Origin: Oscillospiraceae bacterium
GTDB lineage: Bacteria > Bacillota > Clostridia > Oscillospirales > Oscillospiraceae
Direction: 5' to 3'
DNA: 64,000 nt
NCBI GenBank assembly: GCA_902760845.1
Contig: CACWHX010000001.1
Coordinates: forward strand, 30,738 to 94,737
This document shows, piece by piece, positions 15,568-23,712 of the stretch. A model generated the notes under the pieces. It was not told where the DNA came from. It did not search any database and saw only the letters and a program-made list of their open reading frames with translations. The position numbers and the translations under genes are program-made. The number at the start of each line of letters is the position of its first letter. Position 1 is the stretch's first letter.

Positions 15568-18138
15568 TTATCGTATCTTCTGTATCGCCTTTTTTATTAA
15601 GCCATCATATTGCACAAGCTTTCCCTGCGTCAGGCGATGCAGCCTCTTCATTCTAGTGGCGATCTCGGGCTGTTCGTAAACTTCGGGATACTGCCTCAGC
15701 TTTTGCTCAAACGCCCAATACTCTTCCCCGGAATGCAGGTAATTGATCAAAATTGTGTAGTGCGCAATCAGCATCGGGTTGATGATTTTGTTTAAGACAT
15801 ACCATCTTTTCCCTTTCGACATTGGATACTGATCGTATATCCTAATGATATTCAGCAGAACGGTCTCATGCTGCTTAAAGTTCCGGCGGTAGGCTTCCTC
15901 ACTGATAGACTGACCGGATCTTCCAATATAATACCGATAAATATCCAGCGGGAAATAAATGATCGTATTTGCTTTCAGAATCGAATAGACATCGAACTCC
16001 ATATCGATATAAAAGCACTTCTCCGTCAGCGTAAACTGCGTATCCCGGAGCATTTTTGTCTTGAAATTGCCCGTTGCAAGAATCGGCCCCCAGTTCCAGA
16101 AGCCATACACATTATAGCACAAATCATCGAATTGGTACTCCTGACCCGGTACCATAAACATATAATTCGTTCTCAACAAGAGGAGGTTGGAAACCGCAAT
16201 ATCTTCAGAATAATCTGTAATCACGATGTCCGCATCCGTCTGTCCCAGCCGGTCAATTAGCTTCGCAAGATCACGCGAATTGACCCAATCGTCTCCATCC
16301 ATAACACGAACATACTTTCCACGGGCAACTTTCAAGCCGGCATTGATCGTAGAACCATGCCCGCCATTCTCCTTATCGATGACAACAATGATATCGTCCC
16401 CATACTTTTCGCGCAAACGTCCCGCGACCTCAACTGTGCGATCCTTTGAACCGTCATTCACAATAATGATTTCGATTTTACCCGCGTTCTCATGATCCAG
16501 AAGGGTAGAAACACCATGCTCCAGATACAGCGCAACATTATACGCTGGCACAATCACGCTCAGCACCTTATCCAGCTGGCGCTCAAACTCCGGCGCCGTT
16601 TCCACAAGCGCTGTCGTGCGGATCAGGTCGATCTCCCTTTGGATCGTCTGGTTGAAATTGCACTTTTCATACACCTTATCATGACACTTTCGGCTAAGTT
16701 CAGAGAATTTCTTTGGGTCCTGGCACAGCGACTCGATTCGATCGGCATATGCCACATAATTTTCCGTTTCGCAAAGCAGTCCGTCCTCCTCACCCGAAGG
16801 AAGAAATTCCGCAATCGCTTCGTTTTCAGAACTTACGATCACAAGCCCTGACATTGCGGCCTCGCACATAGACACGCCCTGTGCGTCATATCGCGTCGCA
16901 AACAGTCCAATTCCGCTTTGCTTATGCGCGCGTGCAATTTCACTGTGCGTCATAAAATGTCGGTGCAAGTGAACATTGGAAAACTGGCGGACTGGAGCAA
17001 TCAAGTTATCATAGCACAGGCCGGTACCATAAATGTGAAACTCCAACTGGTCAAATATTTCTCGGCGGCTAAGCTCCAAAATCGTCCGCACATTGACATC
17101 CATCGCATATTTGTTGATATTTTCAAACCGTCGTAGAATAAAAATCTTAAATCTCTGCTCCGCAGGTTTTTCTTCGAATGAAAAGTTTTTCTCATCAACA
17201 AAGTTTGGAATCACCGTGAAATTTTTGAAATGAATCCGGATTAACTCTTCGCTCCGCTTTTTGATCCACTCCGAGACAAAGATCCAGTGCACGTTAGGAT
17301 TGTCATTATATCGCTTGATCAAAATATCGTTTGCACGAAATTTTGTAATTTGCGCCTCCGTCAGCTTCGATTTTGGCACAAAATACGGGTCTGTCATTTC
17401 AGACCAATCCCAGTAAAGCGTCTCTGGTCCGTGGACCCAAAAAAACAGACGGGTTTGCTTGAGATCGACCGCATCCAGAATTTTGGCATATTCCGCATCA
17501 AAGAAGTGCAGCAGAATGGTTGAGTATTTTTTCCTCTGAAGCAAATTCCGCAGCATCAGCATTGACATCCGATGAACCTGCACACCCTCGAAGGAATAGT
17601 TGCAGTTATTGGTCTCTGTATAGGCGCATACGAGGTCAAACTTCACGCCCGCATCCTGATATGCCTTTGCCCGGGAATGGACAAAGGCCCCAAAATATTT
17701 GTTTTCCTCCGTTGGATAACTCGGAGCAATGATCAAAATCTCACTCTTGTTTTCCAGGAGTGCGGAATAAGGCTCCGCTGGCTTGTCGGAAAACGCGATA
17801 TCCAAGGTGCGTATGACTGTTTCAGAATGCGCGGGGATCTTGATGGAAAAAATAAACCGCTCGGATGGAATGGGGAGAATCGCCGAAGAGTTAAAAGAAA
17901 TCTCGGATAAAATCGTTCTTTTCAAATTCAGCAGTTGAAATGTGACGGCATCTCCCTGCGTCGTCGTGCCCTCTATTCTAATCTGGATGGTTTCCACACC
18001 TTTTTTTTCAAAGAGCTGTGGAATGGCAAAAAAACCATGCCTGTCACTCGGATTTTTCAAATGGAGAGCGCCATGCTTGTGACGTGCAGAAATCGCTTGA
18101 TTCTTTACCTTAAACCACTGTCGATTGATATAGTCCAT
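15568..18138 (-). CDS. Bifunctional glycosyltransferase, GT4 plus GT2, with an N-terminal beta domain
   Basis: An 856-residue fusion. Residues about 10-115 look like a beta-rich accessory domain. Residues about 130-510 are a GT4 (GT-B) enzyme with FKIFILRRFENINKYAMDV and ARHKQ-like acceptor side features, plus GVSMCEAAMSGLVIVSSENE. Residues about 525-750 are a GT2 (GT-A) enzyme: LSVIVPAYN, IIIVNDGSKDRT, NGGHGSTINAGLKVARGKYV and the metal-binding DGDD (614-617). The C-terminal 100 residues are helical. Its base composition appears more AT-rich than the neighbours, which suggests acquisition. It is third in the operon, 27 bases after the ATPase, and has GGGGAG 8 bases before its ATG. Confidence 0.85.
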   Translation of the reverse strand: MDYINRQWFKVKNQAISARHKHGALHLKNPSDRHGFFAIPQLFEKKGVETIQIRIEGTTTQGDAVTFQLLNLKRTILSEISFNSSAILPIPSERFIFSIKIPAHSETVIRTLDIAFSDKPAEPYSALLENKSEILIIAPSYPTEENKYFGAFVHSRAKAYQDAGVKFDLVCAYTETNNCNYSFEGVQVHRMSMLMLRNLLQRKKYSTILLHFFDAEYAKILDAVDLKQTRLFFWVHGPETLYWDWSEMTDPYFVPKSKLTEAQITKFRANDILIKRYNDNPNVHWIFVSEWIKKRSEELIRIHFKNFTVIPNFVDEKNFSFEEKPAEQRFKIFILRRFENINKYAMDVNVRTILELSRREIFDQLEFHIYGTGLCYDNLIAPVRQFSNVHLHRHFMTHSEIARAHKQSGIGLFATRYDAQGVSMCEAAMSGLVIVSSENEAIAEFLPSGEEDGLLCETENYVAYADRIESLCQDPKKFSELSRKCHDKVYEKCNFNQTIQREIDLIRTTALVETAPEFERQLDKVLSVIVPAYNVALYLEHGVSTLLDHENAGKIEIIIVNDGSKDRTVEVAGRLREKYGDDIIVVIDKENGGHGSTINAGLKVARGKYVRVMDGDDWVNSRDLAKLIDRLGQTDADIVITDYSEDIAVSNLLLLRTNYMFMVPGQEYQFDDLCYNVYGFWNWGPILATGNFKTKMLRDTQFTLTEKCFYIDMEFDVYSILKANTIIYFPLDIYRYYIGRSGQSISEEAYRRNFKQHETVLLNIIRIYDQYPMSKGKRWYVLNKIINPMLIAHYTILINYLHSGEEYWAFEQKLRQYPEVYEQPEIATRMKRLHRLTQGKLVQYDGLIKKAIQKIR

Positions 18139-18165
18139 TCTCTGAACTCCCCTTTTTCGAATTGT

Positions 18166-18927
18166 TTATATGCCAACCATTTTGAGATATTGATCACAAA
18201 TCTCCTTAGACGTTCCAATTCCCTGCACCACTCCATGATCCAGCCAGATCACGCGGTCACAGAGCTTTTTGATCGAATCTGTTGAATGCGACACGTACAG
18301 CACTGTGGTGCCGCCGTTTATCATGCTGAGCATTTTCTCCTCGCTTTTGGCCTGAAAGGCGATGTCGCCGACGGATAGGATTTCGTCCACGATCAGAATC
18401 TCCGGCTCTACGACCGTTGCCACGGAGAACGCCAGCCGCGCCACCATACCGGAGGAGAAGTTCCGCACCGGCACCTCCAGGAAGTCCTGCAGCTCGGAAA
18501 ACGCCACGATCTCGTCAAATTTGCTCTCGATAAACTTTTTGGAGTAACCCATGACCGCGCCGTTCAGAAAGACGTTCTCCCGCGCGGTCAGGTCCATGTC
18601 AAACCCTGCGCCCAGCTCGATCATGGGGCAGATGTTTCCGTACGCCTCCACCTTGCCCCTGGTCGGCTTCAGCACGCCGGCCACAATTTTCAGCATGGTG
18701 GATTTGCCCGCGCCGTTGGAGCCGATCAGCCCCACGACCTCGCCGCGGCCGATCTCAAAGCTGACGTCCTGCAGCGCCCAAAAATCATTGTTCGGTTTTT
18801 CTTTTCTCTGTTTTCTCTTTTTGGGGTCCAGCAGCTCCACGAATCCCTGCTTCAGCGAAAACCCCTTTTCAATGCCGAGATTGAACATCATGGAGACGTT
18901 CTCGGCCCTTACCATCACATTGTCCAT
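18166..18927 (-). CDS. Polysaccharide/teichoic acid ABC exporter ATPase (Wzt/TagH type)
   Basis: ATPase of 253 residues that powers export of a lipid-linked glycan. Walker A is GSNGAGKST, the signature is the divergent NFSSGM typical of Wzt/TagH rather than LSGGQ, Walker B is ILIVDEILSVGD, and the H-loop is in YVSHS. A basic insert near residues 35-45 (PKKRKQRKEK) is common in this family. There is no C-terminal glycan-binding domain of the Wzt(O9a) sort. It starts 11 bases after the permease stop and forms the exporter with it. Confidence 0.9.
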   Translation of the reverse strand: MDNVMVRAENVSMMFNLGIEKGFSLKQGFVELLDPKKRKQRKEKPNNDFWALQDVSFEIGRGEVVGLIGSNGAGKSTMLKIVAGVLKPTRGKVEAYGNICPMIELGAGFDMDLTARENVFLNGAVMGYSKKFIESKFDEIVAFSELQDFLEVPVRNFSSGMVARLAFSVATVVEPEILIVDEILSVGDIAFQAKSEEKMLSMINGGTTVLYVSHSTDSIKKLCDRVIWLDHGVVQGIGTSKEICDQYLKMVGI

Positions 18928-18938
18928 ACGGGAGACCT

Positions 18939-19733
18939 CTAGATGTAATAAATAAATTTATCCTGATTTCTGCGGAACACCGCCGTCCCCAGCAGAAGGA
19001 CCAGCACGCTGGACAACGCGCACGCCCCAAAGCTCTCCGCCGAAGGCGTCATATTATACAGGATAATCATACGTCCGAAGTTGATATACTGGTACATGGG
19101 GTTGAACTTCATGGCCACCTGCATCACTTCGTTCTGAATGATCGCCAGGTCGTACATGATCGGCGTCAGATAGGTCCAGAGCGTGATTACAATGCCGTAA
19201 ATGTAGAACATGTCGCGCATAAAAACGGCGATTGTGGAGAGCAGAAAGCCCATGCCCAGCGTAAACAGAAAGAGACACAAATAGGAATACGGCAGCAGCA
19301 GATGGTGCCAGTTGACGCCGGTTCCGGTCAGCAGCAGGACCGCATACAGGGGAATCAGCGTCAGCAAAAAATTGATCCCGACAAAGAGGCATTTCGACAG
19401 CGGGAAAATATACTTGGGGATATAGACCTTGTTAATCAGGCTGAAGTTCGCCACCACGCTGCTCATCGCCAGGTTCGACGCTTCGCTGAAGTAATTGAAA
19501 TACGTCAGCCCTGTCATCAGGTACGCCAGAAAGCTCACGCCCGGCTGCGTGAAGCGAAAGATATTGGAGAACACAAGCGCCATGACCCCGGTCGTCAAAA
19601 GCGGGTACAGCAGGCTCCACGCGACGCCGAGAATGCTGCGCTTGTATTTTACCTTGAAATCACGGGAAACTAACTGGTCAAGCAGATATCCGTACTTTTT
19701 GAGAGAATAACGGATGTTGCGAACGAATTGCAT
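18939..19733 (-). CDS. Polysaccharide ABC exporter permease (Wzm/TagG type)
   Basis: ABC-2 family membrane protein of 264 residues with six hydrophobic helices. It carries the family N-terminus YGYLLDQLVSRDFKVKYKRS and the conserved LGVAWSLLYPLL, plus the mid-loop INKVYIPKYIFPLS. It passes lipid-linked glycan across the membrane. The ATG at 19733 follows GGAGG by 5 bases; the open frame upstream of it lacks a ribosome site. It is the first gene of the glycan operon, behind the promoter at 19803-19832. Confidence 0.9.
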   Translation of the reverse strand: MQFVRNIRYSLKKYGYLLDQLVSRDFKVKYKRSILGVAWSLLYPLLTTGVMALVFSNIFRFTQPGVSFLAYLMTGLTYFNYFSEASNLAMSSVVANFSLINKVYIPKYIFPLSKCLFVGINFLLTLIPLYAVLLLTGTGVNWHHLLLPYSYLCLFLFTLGMGFLLSTIAVFMRDMFYIYGIVITLWTYLTPIMYDLAIIQNEVMQVAMKFNPMYQYINFGRMIILYNMTPSAESFGACALSSVLVLLLGTAVFRRNQDKFIYYI

Positions 19734-19802
19734 GACGGCCTCCAACAGACGAGCGTTTGATCCCAAACGCAGGAAATCAGCCTATACAGTGGCAGTTTTA
19801 TC

Positions 19803-19832
19803 ATTATACCATAGGCCATACCGCAAATTCAA
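19803..19832 (-). promoter_or_regulatory. Promoter of the glycan synthesis/export operon
   Basis: Minus strand: TTGAAT (19827-19832), an 18-base spacer and TATAAT (19803-19808), about 70 bases upstream of the permease start. Confidence 0.75.
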
Positions 19833-19984
19833 CCGACAATAGAAAAAAACATGCTTAAACATGCTTAATTCGGATGAAAGCGCGTTTTTTGATCCATTCT
19901 ATTCGGATTCTAACCAGTTTCAGGCGCTTTCCTCCCGGAATTTCGATTCCGATCCGAACCGGCGGGCACGCGGCCCCGCGGCAG

Positions 19985-20023
19985 CAGAAAACTCCACCGT
20001 CCGGAGAGCGGTGGAGCTTTCTG
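19985..20023 (-). terminator. Terminator of the CoA-transferase gene
   Basis: An 8-bp GC-rich stem (19992-19999 with 20009-20016), extended beyond one mismatch by GCAGAAA/TTTCTGC. On the minus strand the left arm supplies TTTTCTGC. It lies just after the stop of the CoA-transferase gene. Confidence 0.75.
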
Positions 20024-20030
20024 CGCGCGA

Positions 20031-21338
20031 TTAGACCAGCATGCCGCGCTTTTTTGCCTCAAACGTCAGCTCGTCGCGGAAATCCGGGTGCGCGATGGCA
20101 ATCAGCTGCCTGGCGCGGGACGAAAGCGTCTCGCCGCGCAGATGCGCGATGCCGTACTCCGTCACGATATAGTCCACGTCGTTCTTGCTCGTCGTGACGA
20201 TGGCGCCGGGCGCGAGGGTGTTCTTGATCTTGCTGATCGTGCCGCCCTTGGCCGTGGACGCGAAGGCGATGAAGCTCTTGCCGCCCTTTGACTGGCACGC
20301 GCCGCGGACATAATCCACCTGCCCGCCGGAGCCGGACATGTGCTTTGTGCCGACAGATTCCGCACAGACCTGGCCGAAGAGATCGACCTCCAGCGCGGCG
20401 TTGATGGAAATCATATTGTCGTTCTGGCAGATGACGTTCGGATCGTTCACGTAATCGACCGGCAAAATCTCGAACGCGGGATTGTCGTCGATATAGTCAT
20501 AGATGCGCTGGGAGCCGTAGGCGAACGTCGTGACGGTCTTGCCGCGATGAATCTGCTTTTTGCTGTTGTTCACAGCGCCGCACTCCAGCAGCTCCACCAT
20601 GGAGTCCGTGAACATCTCCGTATGGATGCCGAGATCGTGCTTGGTCTTCAGCGCCATGCCCGTCGCGTCCGGAATCGCGCCGATGCCGAGCTGGATGCAC
20701 GCGCCGTCCGGAATCTGCTCCGCGATGAGGCCGCCGATGATCCGGCTGGTCTCGTCGATCACGACCGGGGGCAGCACGGGCATATCATGGGTATTCTCCA
20801 CAATGGCGTCCACCTGCGAGACATGCAGCTGCGTGCCGCAGAGACAGCGCGGCTGCTTCTCGTTTACCTCCACGAAAATGCGCTTTGCCTTCGCGATCAT
20901 CGCCTCGGAATAGGACGACGTCGTGGCGAGGCTGAAATAGCCGTGGCTGTCCATCGGCGAGACGGCGACACAGTATGCGTCATAGTCGTACATCCGGCGG
21001 ATCACGCCGGGAAAATCGCGGTAGTAGCCGGGGACCAGATCGGCGTAGCCGCCGTTGACGGCCTTGCGCGCGCCGCCGCTGGAAAACCACGACACCCCGC
21101 TCATCTTTCCGAACAGCGAATTGTCCGCATAAAAATCAAAGGGATAGGCGTCCAGCATCGTATGGACCTTCACGTCGCGGATATCCGTCGCGCGGATGCG
21201 CTCGGCCACGGCCTTCATGATCGCCTCCGTCTGCGTCGGCGCGGCGTCCATGCCGAACACCCAGCCGGACTCGACCTGCTGCGCCACCTGCTCCGGCGTT
21301 TTCAGCTTTTCCCGGTACATCGCGTTATGATCTGCCAT
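20031..21338 (-). CDS. CoA-transferase of the butyryl-CoA:acetate / 4-hydroxybutyrate family
   Basis: A 435-residue class I CoA-transferase of the acetyl-CoA hydrolase/transferase family. It moves CoA between an acyl-CoA and acetate and often completes butyrate formation in gut Clostridia. The GIGAIPD loop is at 218-224, the catalytic glutamate is probably E241 in GIHTEMFTDSMVELLE, and the substrate loop is GSGGQVDYVRGA. The length matches 4-hydroxybutyrate CoA-transferase (about 438). Butyryl-CoA:acetate and 4-hydroxybutyrate specificity cannot be separated by eye. A monocistronic unit is likely: promoter at 21379-21407, terminator at 19985. A six-codon out-of-frame ORF sits between ribosome site and start. 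Confidence 0.85.
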   Translation of the reverse strand: MADHNAMYREKLKTPEQVAQQVESGWVFGMDAAPTQTEAIMKAVAERIRATDIRDVKVHTMLDAYPFDFYADNSLFGKMSGVSWFSSGGARKAVNGGYADLVPGYYRDFPGVIRRMYDYDAYCVAVSPMDSHGYFSLATTSSYSEAMIAKAKRIFVEVNEKQPRCLCGTQLHVSQVDAIVENTHDMPVLPPVVIDETSRIIGGLIAEQIPDGACIQLGIGAIPDATGMALKTKHDLGIHTEMFTDSMVELLECGAVNNSKKQIHRGKTVTTFAYGSQRIYDYIDDNPAFEILPVDYVNDPNVICQNDNMISINAALEVDLFGQVCAESVGTKHMSGSGGQVDYVRGACQSKGGKSFIAFASTAKGGTISKIKNTLAPGAIVTTSKNDVDYIVTEYGIAHLRGETLSSRARQLIAIAHPDFRDELTFEAKKRGMLV

Positions 21339-21378
21339 TTTTCATGTATCTCCTTCGCTGCAGAATATAGACGATTTT

Positions 21379-21407
21379 ATTATACAGGGTTTTGTTTCGT
21401 AATTCAA
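21379..21407 (-). promoter_or_regulatory. Promoter of the CoA-transferase gene
   Basis: Minus strand: TTGAAT (21402-21407), a 17-base spacer and TATAAT (21379-21384). It abuts the end of the methyltransferase gene. Confidence 0.8.
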
Positions 21408-21411
21408 CCAT

Positions 21412-22347
21412 TTATGTATGTTTTTTCTGCTGCGCGGTGGTGTTGCGCTCCCAGAACACGCCGTCGGTGTAGCCCTGGATCGTCCGGTCGGTTTCCGCGC
21501 GCTCCAGGCGCAGCTCCGCCCAGACGCAGTACTGCGGGTTTTGCTCGACGCTGAGAAAGCGCCGCCCCAGCTTCTTCGCCGTGACCGCCGTCGAGCCGGA
21601 GCCGGCAAAGGGATCGAGCACGACGCCGCCGGGCGCGGAGCTCGCCAGAATGAGCTTTGCCAGCAGCTTTTCCGGCTTTTGCGTCGGGTGGGCGGTGTTC
21701 TCCGCCATCGACCAGTACGGCACGGAGATATCGTCCCAGAAGTTGGACGGGCAGGTGTTGCGAAACGCGCCCGACGCCGTCTCCTCCCAATCCCGCGGCG
21801 CGCCGTCCGCGCGGTAGGGCGCGATGACGCGGCGGCGCTGCATCACGTTCTCGATGTAAAACGAATAGTCCCGCGCGCAGGTGGCGAACCAAATGTCCTC
21901 CATCGCGTTTTTCCAGTTGTTCTTCGCGCCGCGCCCCTTCTCCCGCTGCCAGGTGATGCGGTTGCGCACGTAAAAATGCCGGGAGAGCGCCATCCCCACG
22001 ATGGGGCTGGTCTGCCAGTCGCAGCAGACATAGAGGCTCGCGTTCGGCTTCAGCAGCGGCTTCACGGCGGTGATCCAGCGCTCGGTGTAGGCGGCGTAGT
22101 CGGCGTCCGACATGCGCGCGAAGGCATTTCCGTGGAAATCCTTGCTGAGATTGTACGGCGGATCGGCGATGAGCAGGTCCGCGCACTGCGCGGGCAGCAG
22201 CGGCAGCACCTCGAAGCTGTCGCCCAGGATGGTCCTGTCCAGCACCTCGTCGAGCGCCGCGGGCCGTGTCACCGTCACGCACCGCGCGAGATAGTCCGCG
22301 CCCTCCGCAAGCGGGAGGTCGATCGTCTTGTTTCGCTTTGATTTCAT
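21412..22347 (-). CDS. Orphan DNA methyltransferase, beta class
   Basis: Amino-methylating DNA methyltransferase (N6-adenine or N4-cytosine), 311 residues. Catalytic motif IV DPPY is at 62-65 near the N-terminus, and the S-adenosylmethionine motif DPFAGSGST is at 245-253. That order (IV, target region, I) defines the beta class. THPTQKP-like residues (TAHPTQKP) lie just before motif I as usual. No restriction gene is adjacent, so it is probably an orphan with a regulatory or protective role. The recognition site is unknown. It has its own consensus promoter, and AGGAG lies 6 bases before the ATG. Confidence 0.88.
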   Translation of the reverse strand: MKSKRNKTIDLPLAEGADYLARCVTVTRPAALDEVLDRTILGDSFEVLPLLPAQCADLLIADPPYNLSKDFHGNAFARMSDADYAAYTERWITAVKPLLKPNASLYVCCDWQTSPIVGMALSRHFYVRNRITWQREKGRGAKNNWKNAMEDIWFATCARDYSFYIENVMQRRRVIAPYRADGAPRDWEETASGAFRNTCPSNFWDDISVPYWSMAENTAHPTQKPEKLLAKLILASSAPGGVVLDPFAGSGSTAVTAKKLGRRFLSVEQNPQYCVWAELRLERAETDRTIQGYTDGVFWERNTTAQQKKHT

Positions 22348-22376
22348 GGCGTTCTCCTGTATTCGTTGCTATCATT

Positions 22377-22405
22377 TCTATAGCATCGCGGCCGCCGCTT
22401 GTCAA
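22377..22405 (-). promoter_or_regulatory. Promoter of the DNA methyltransferase gene
   Basis: Minus strand: TTGACA (22400-22405), a 17-base spacer and TATAGA (22377-22382). Confidence 0.8.
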
Positions 22406-22446
22406 GACAAAAAGGCACCGAGATTTGCTCGGCGCCTTTCTTTTCG
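22406..22446 (-). terminator. Terminator after the spoVAC unit
   Basis: A stem AAAGGC/GCCTTT plus CCGAG/CTCGG with one mismatch (22411-22422 with 22428-22439). T-rich sequence follows on both sides; on the minus strand it reads CCTTTTTGTC. It ends the spoVAC-small ORF transcript and lies next to the methyltransferase -35 box. Confidence 0.8.
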
Positions 22447-22469
22447 TGCTTGTGTAGAGCCTGTTTTTT

Positions 22470-22625
22470 TTACTCCCAGCTGCCGCTGATGCCGTCCGGC
22501 GCGGAGACGTCGCGCTTGGGCGGCTCGCCGTCCAGCTCGCGCGCGCGGCCGCGGCGGTCATGGCCGTTCGGCACCGGCGACGGCTCCCGGCGGTCGTCCT
22601 TTCGGCCGCGGCCGCCGTGCTTCAT
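22470..22625 (-). CDS. 51-residue Arg-rich protein coupled to spoVAC
   Basis: A short ORF, start ATG at 22625, overlapping the spoVAC stop as ATGA, which is strong evidence for translation by coupling. The product is charged and without hydrophobic segments: an Arg/Gly-rich first part (KHGGRGRKDDRREP) and an acidic/Pro second part ending ISGSWE. No family is recognised. In most spore formers spoVAD and spoVAE(b) follow spoVAC, and here this ORF stands in their place. A terminator follows 31 bases downstream. Confidence 0.6.
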   Translation of the reverse strand: MKHGGRGRKDDRREPSPVPNGHDRRGRARELDGEPPKRDVSAPDGISGSWE

Positions 22626-23059
22626 CTCAGAATGCATAAAATCACCCCATAGATCACGCTCGCGGAGACGCCGAACACGATGACCGGTCCCGCGATGGTG
22701 AAGATTTTCACGGCAAGCCCCGTGACATAGCCCTCGGTCTTGAAATCCAGCGCGGGGGAAACGACGGCGTTTGCAAAGCCCGTGATCGGCACAAGCGAGC
22801 CGGCGCCGGCAAAGCGCGCCAGGTCGTCATACCAGCCCAGACCGGTGAACAGCGCGCCGAGAAACACCAGCGTAATGCTGCACCAGGTCGCGGCGTCCCG
22901 CTCTGACGCGCCCCAGCAGTGATAGAGCCCAACGAGCGCCTGCCCGACGACGCAGATCGCCCCGCCCACGAGAAACGCGCGCAGCACGTCCATCCACAGC
23001 GGCGAGCGCGGCGACATCTGCTTGATATAATCGGCATACTCCTGCTGACTCATGTTCAT
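22622..23059 (-). CDS. spoVAC: Stage V sporulation protein AC
   Basis: Membrane subunit of the SpoVA channel that moves dipicolinic acid into the forming spore and out at germination. The 145 residues include several helices and the diagnostic stretch ITGFANAVVSPALDFKTEGY, then KIFTIAGPVIVFG. The N-terminus MNMSQQEYADYIKQMSPRSP is also typical. The ATG at 23059 follows AGGAG by 10 bases. spoVAD and spoVAE, usual downstream partners, are absent here and must be elsewhere or missing. A poor sigma-G-like pair (GTATG, 17 bases, CATACT) lies upstream at 23081-23108. Confidence 0.92.
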   Translation of the reverse strand: MNMSQQEYADYIKQMSPRSPLWMDVLRAFLVGGAICVVGQALVGLYHCWGASERDAATWCSITLVFLGALFTGLGWYDDLARFAGAGSLVPITGFANAVVSPALDFKTEGYVTGLAVKIFTIAGPVIVFGVSASVIYGVILCILR

Positions 23060-23098
23060 GTGCAATCAACTCCTGCGAGCAGTATGCCCATGGAGCCG

Positions 23099-23136
23099 AA
23101 AAACATACGCCGGAAGCGCTAGGCTTCCGGCGTATG
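23099..23136 (-). terminator. Terminator of the 135-residue unknown gene
   Basis: A perfect 14-bp stem (23104-23117 with 23123-23136, 5-base loop), followed on the minus strand by five Ts (23099-23103). Confidence 0.88.
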
Positions 23137-23139
23137 CCG

Positions 23140-23547
23140 TCAATTTTCAACGATCAGGTTGTCGATCCCGTTTCGTTCAAATTCGTCGAGGTAGGATTCG
23201 ATCCGCGCGGCGAGCTCCGGGTCGTCCTCCGGGATCGTCTCGCTGTTCTCCAGGTCGCGCCGGGCCAGCTCCTCGGCCAGAATGTCGAAAAACACGGCGT
23301 CCTCATAGTCGGCAATCGCCTCGTGAATGCCGCCGAATTCGTATGCCTGCGAGGGAAACACGTGCCCGTACCAGCGGGAGACGAGCGCATGCATGCCGTG
23401 CTGGGCGCAGAGTGAGAACATCTTTTCCTGCAGCAGGTCATAGTCCTCGAAGCGGTCCTCCCCGCGCGTGGAATTGAGAACCCAGTTGCCGACGTAGACC
23501 AGATCCAGCAGCCGGCGAAATTCCTTTTCCGTGAGCTCGATGTTCAT
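23140..23547 (-). CDS. Conserved-looking protein of unknown function
   Basis: A soluble, acidic, probably helical protein of 135 residues. It has ELTEKEFRRLLDLVYVGNWV near the N-terminus and many Asp/Glu after residue 95 (ETIPEDDPELAARIESYLDEF). I do not recognise the family. The ATG at 23547 lies 8 bases after GGGAGGG; the open frame upstream has no ribosome site. It is divergent from the DUF1934-argS pair and ends at a strong terminator, so it is a single-gene unit. Confidence 0.7.
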   Translation of the reverse strand: MNIELTEKEFRRLLDLVYVGNWVLNSTRGEDRFEDYDLLQEKMFSLCAQHGMHALVSRWYGHVFPSQAYEFGGIHEAIADYEDAVFFDILAEELARRDLENSETIPEDDPELAARIESYLDEFERNGIDNLIVEN

Positions 23548-23629
23548 GCGCGCATCCCTCCCAGTCAATCGTTCGATGTTCTTATCATTATAGCAGAGCG
23601 GTCAGGGAAATTCCATAGCAATTTTTTTG

Positions 23630-23658
23630 TTGTAAAAATCGCGAAAATAGATTATGAT
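23630..23658 (+). promoter_or_regulatory. Promoter of the DUF1934-argS operon
   Basis: TTGTAA (23630-23635), a 17-base spacer and TATGAT (23653-23658), 55 bases before the first start codon. Confidence 0.6.
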
Positions 23659-23712
23659 AATGTTTCAAGGTAAAATTACCCGCGCCGCGATGTTGCGGCG
23701 GATAGGAGCGCT

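Noticed and set aside
20031..21338. Firm naming as butyryl-CoA:acetate CoA-transferase (but)
   Set aside because: Butyryl and 4-hydroxybutyrate CoA-transferases share the motifs seen, and no butyrate-pathway neighbours are present to decide.
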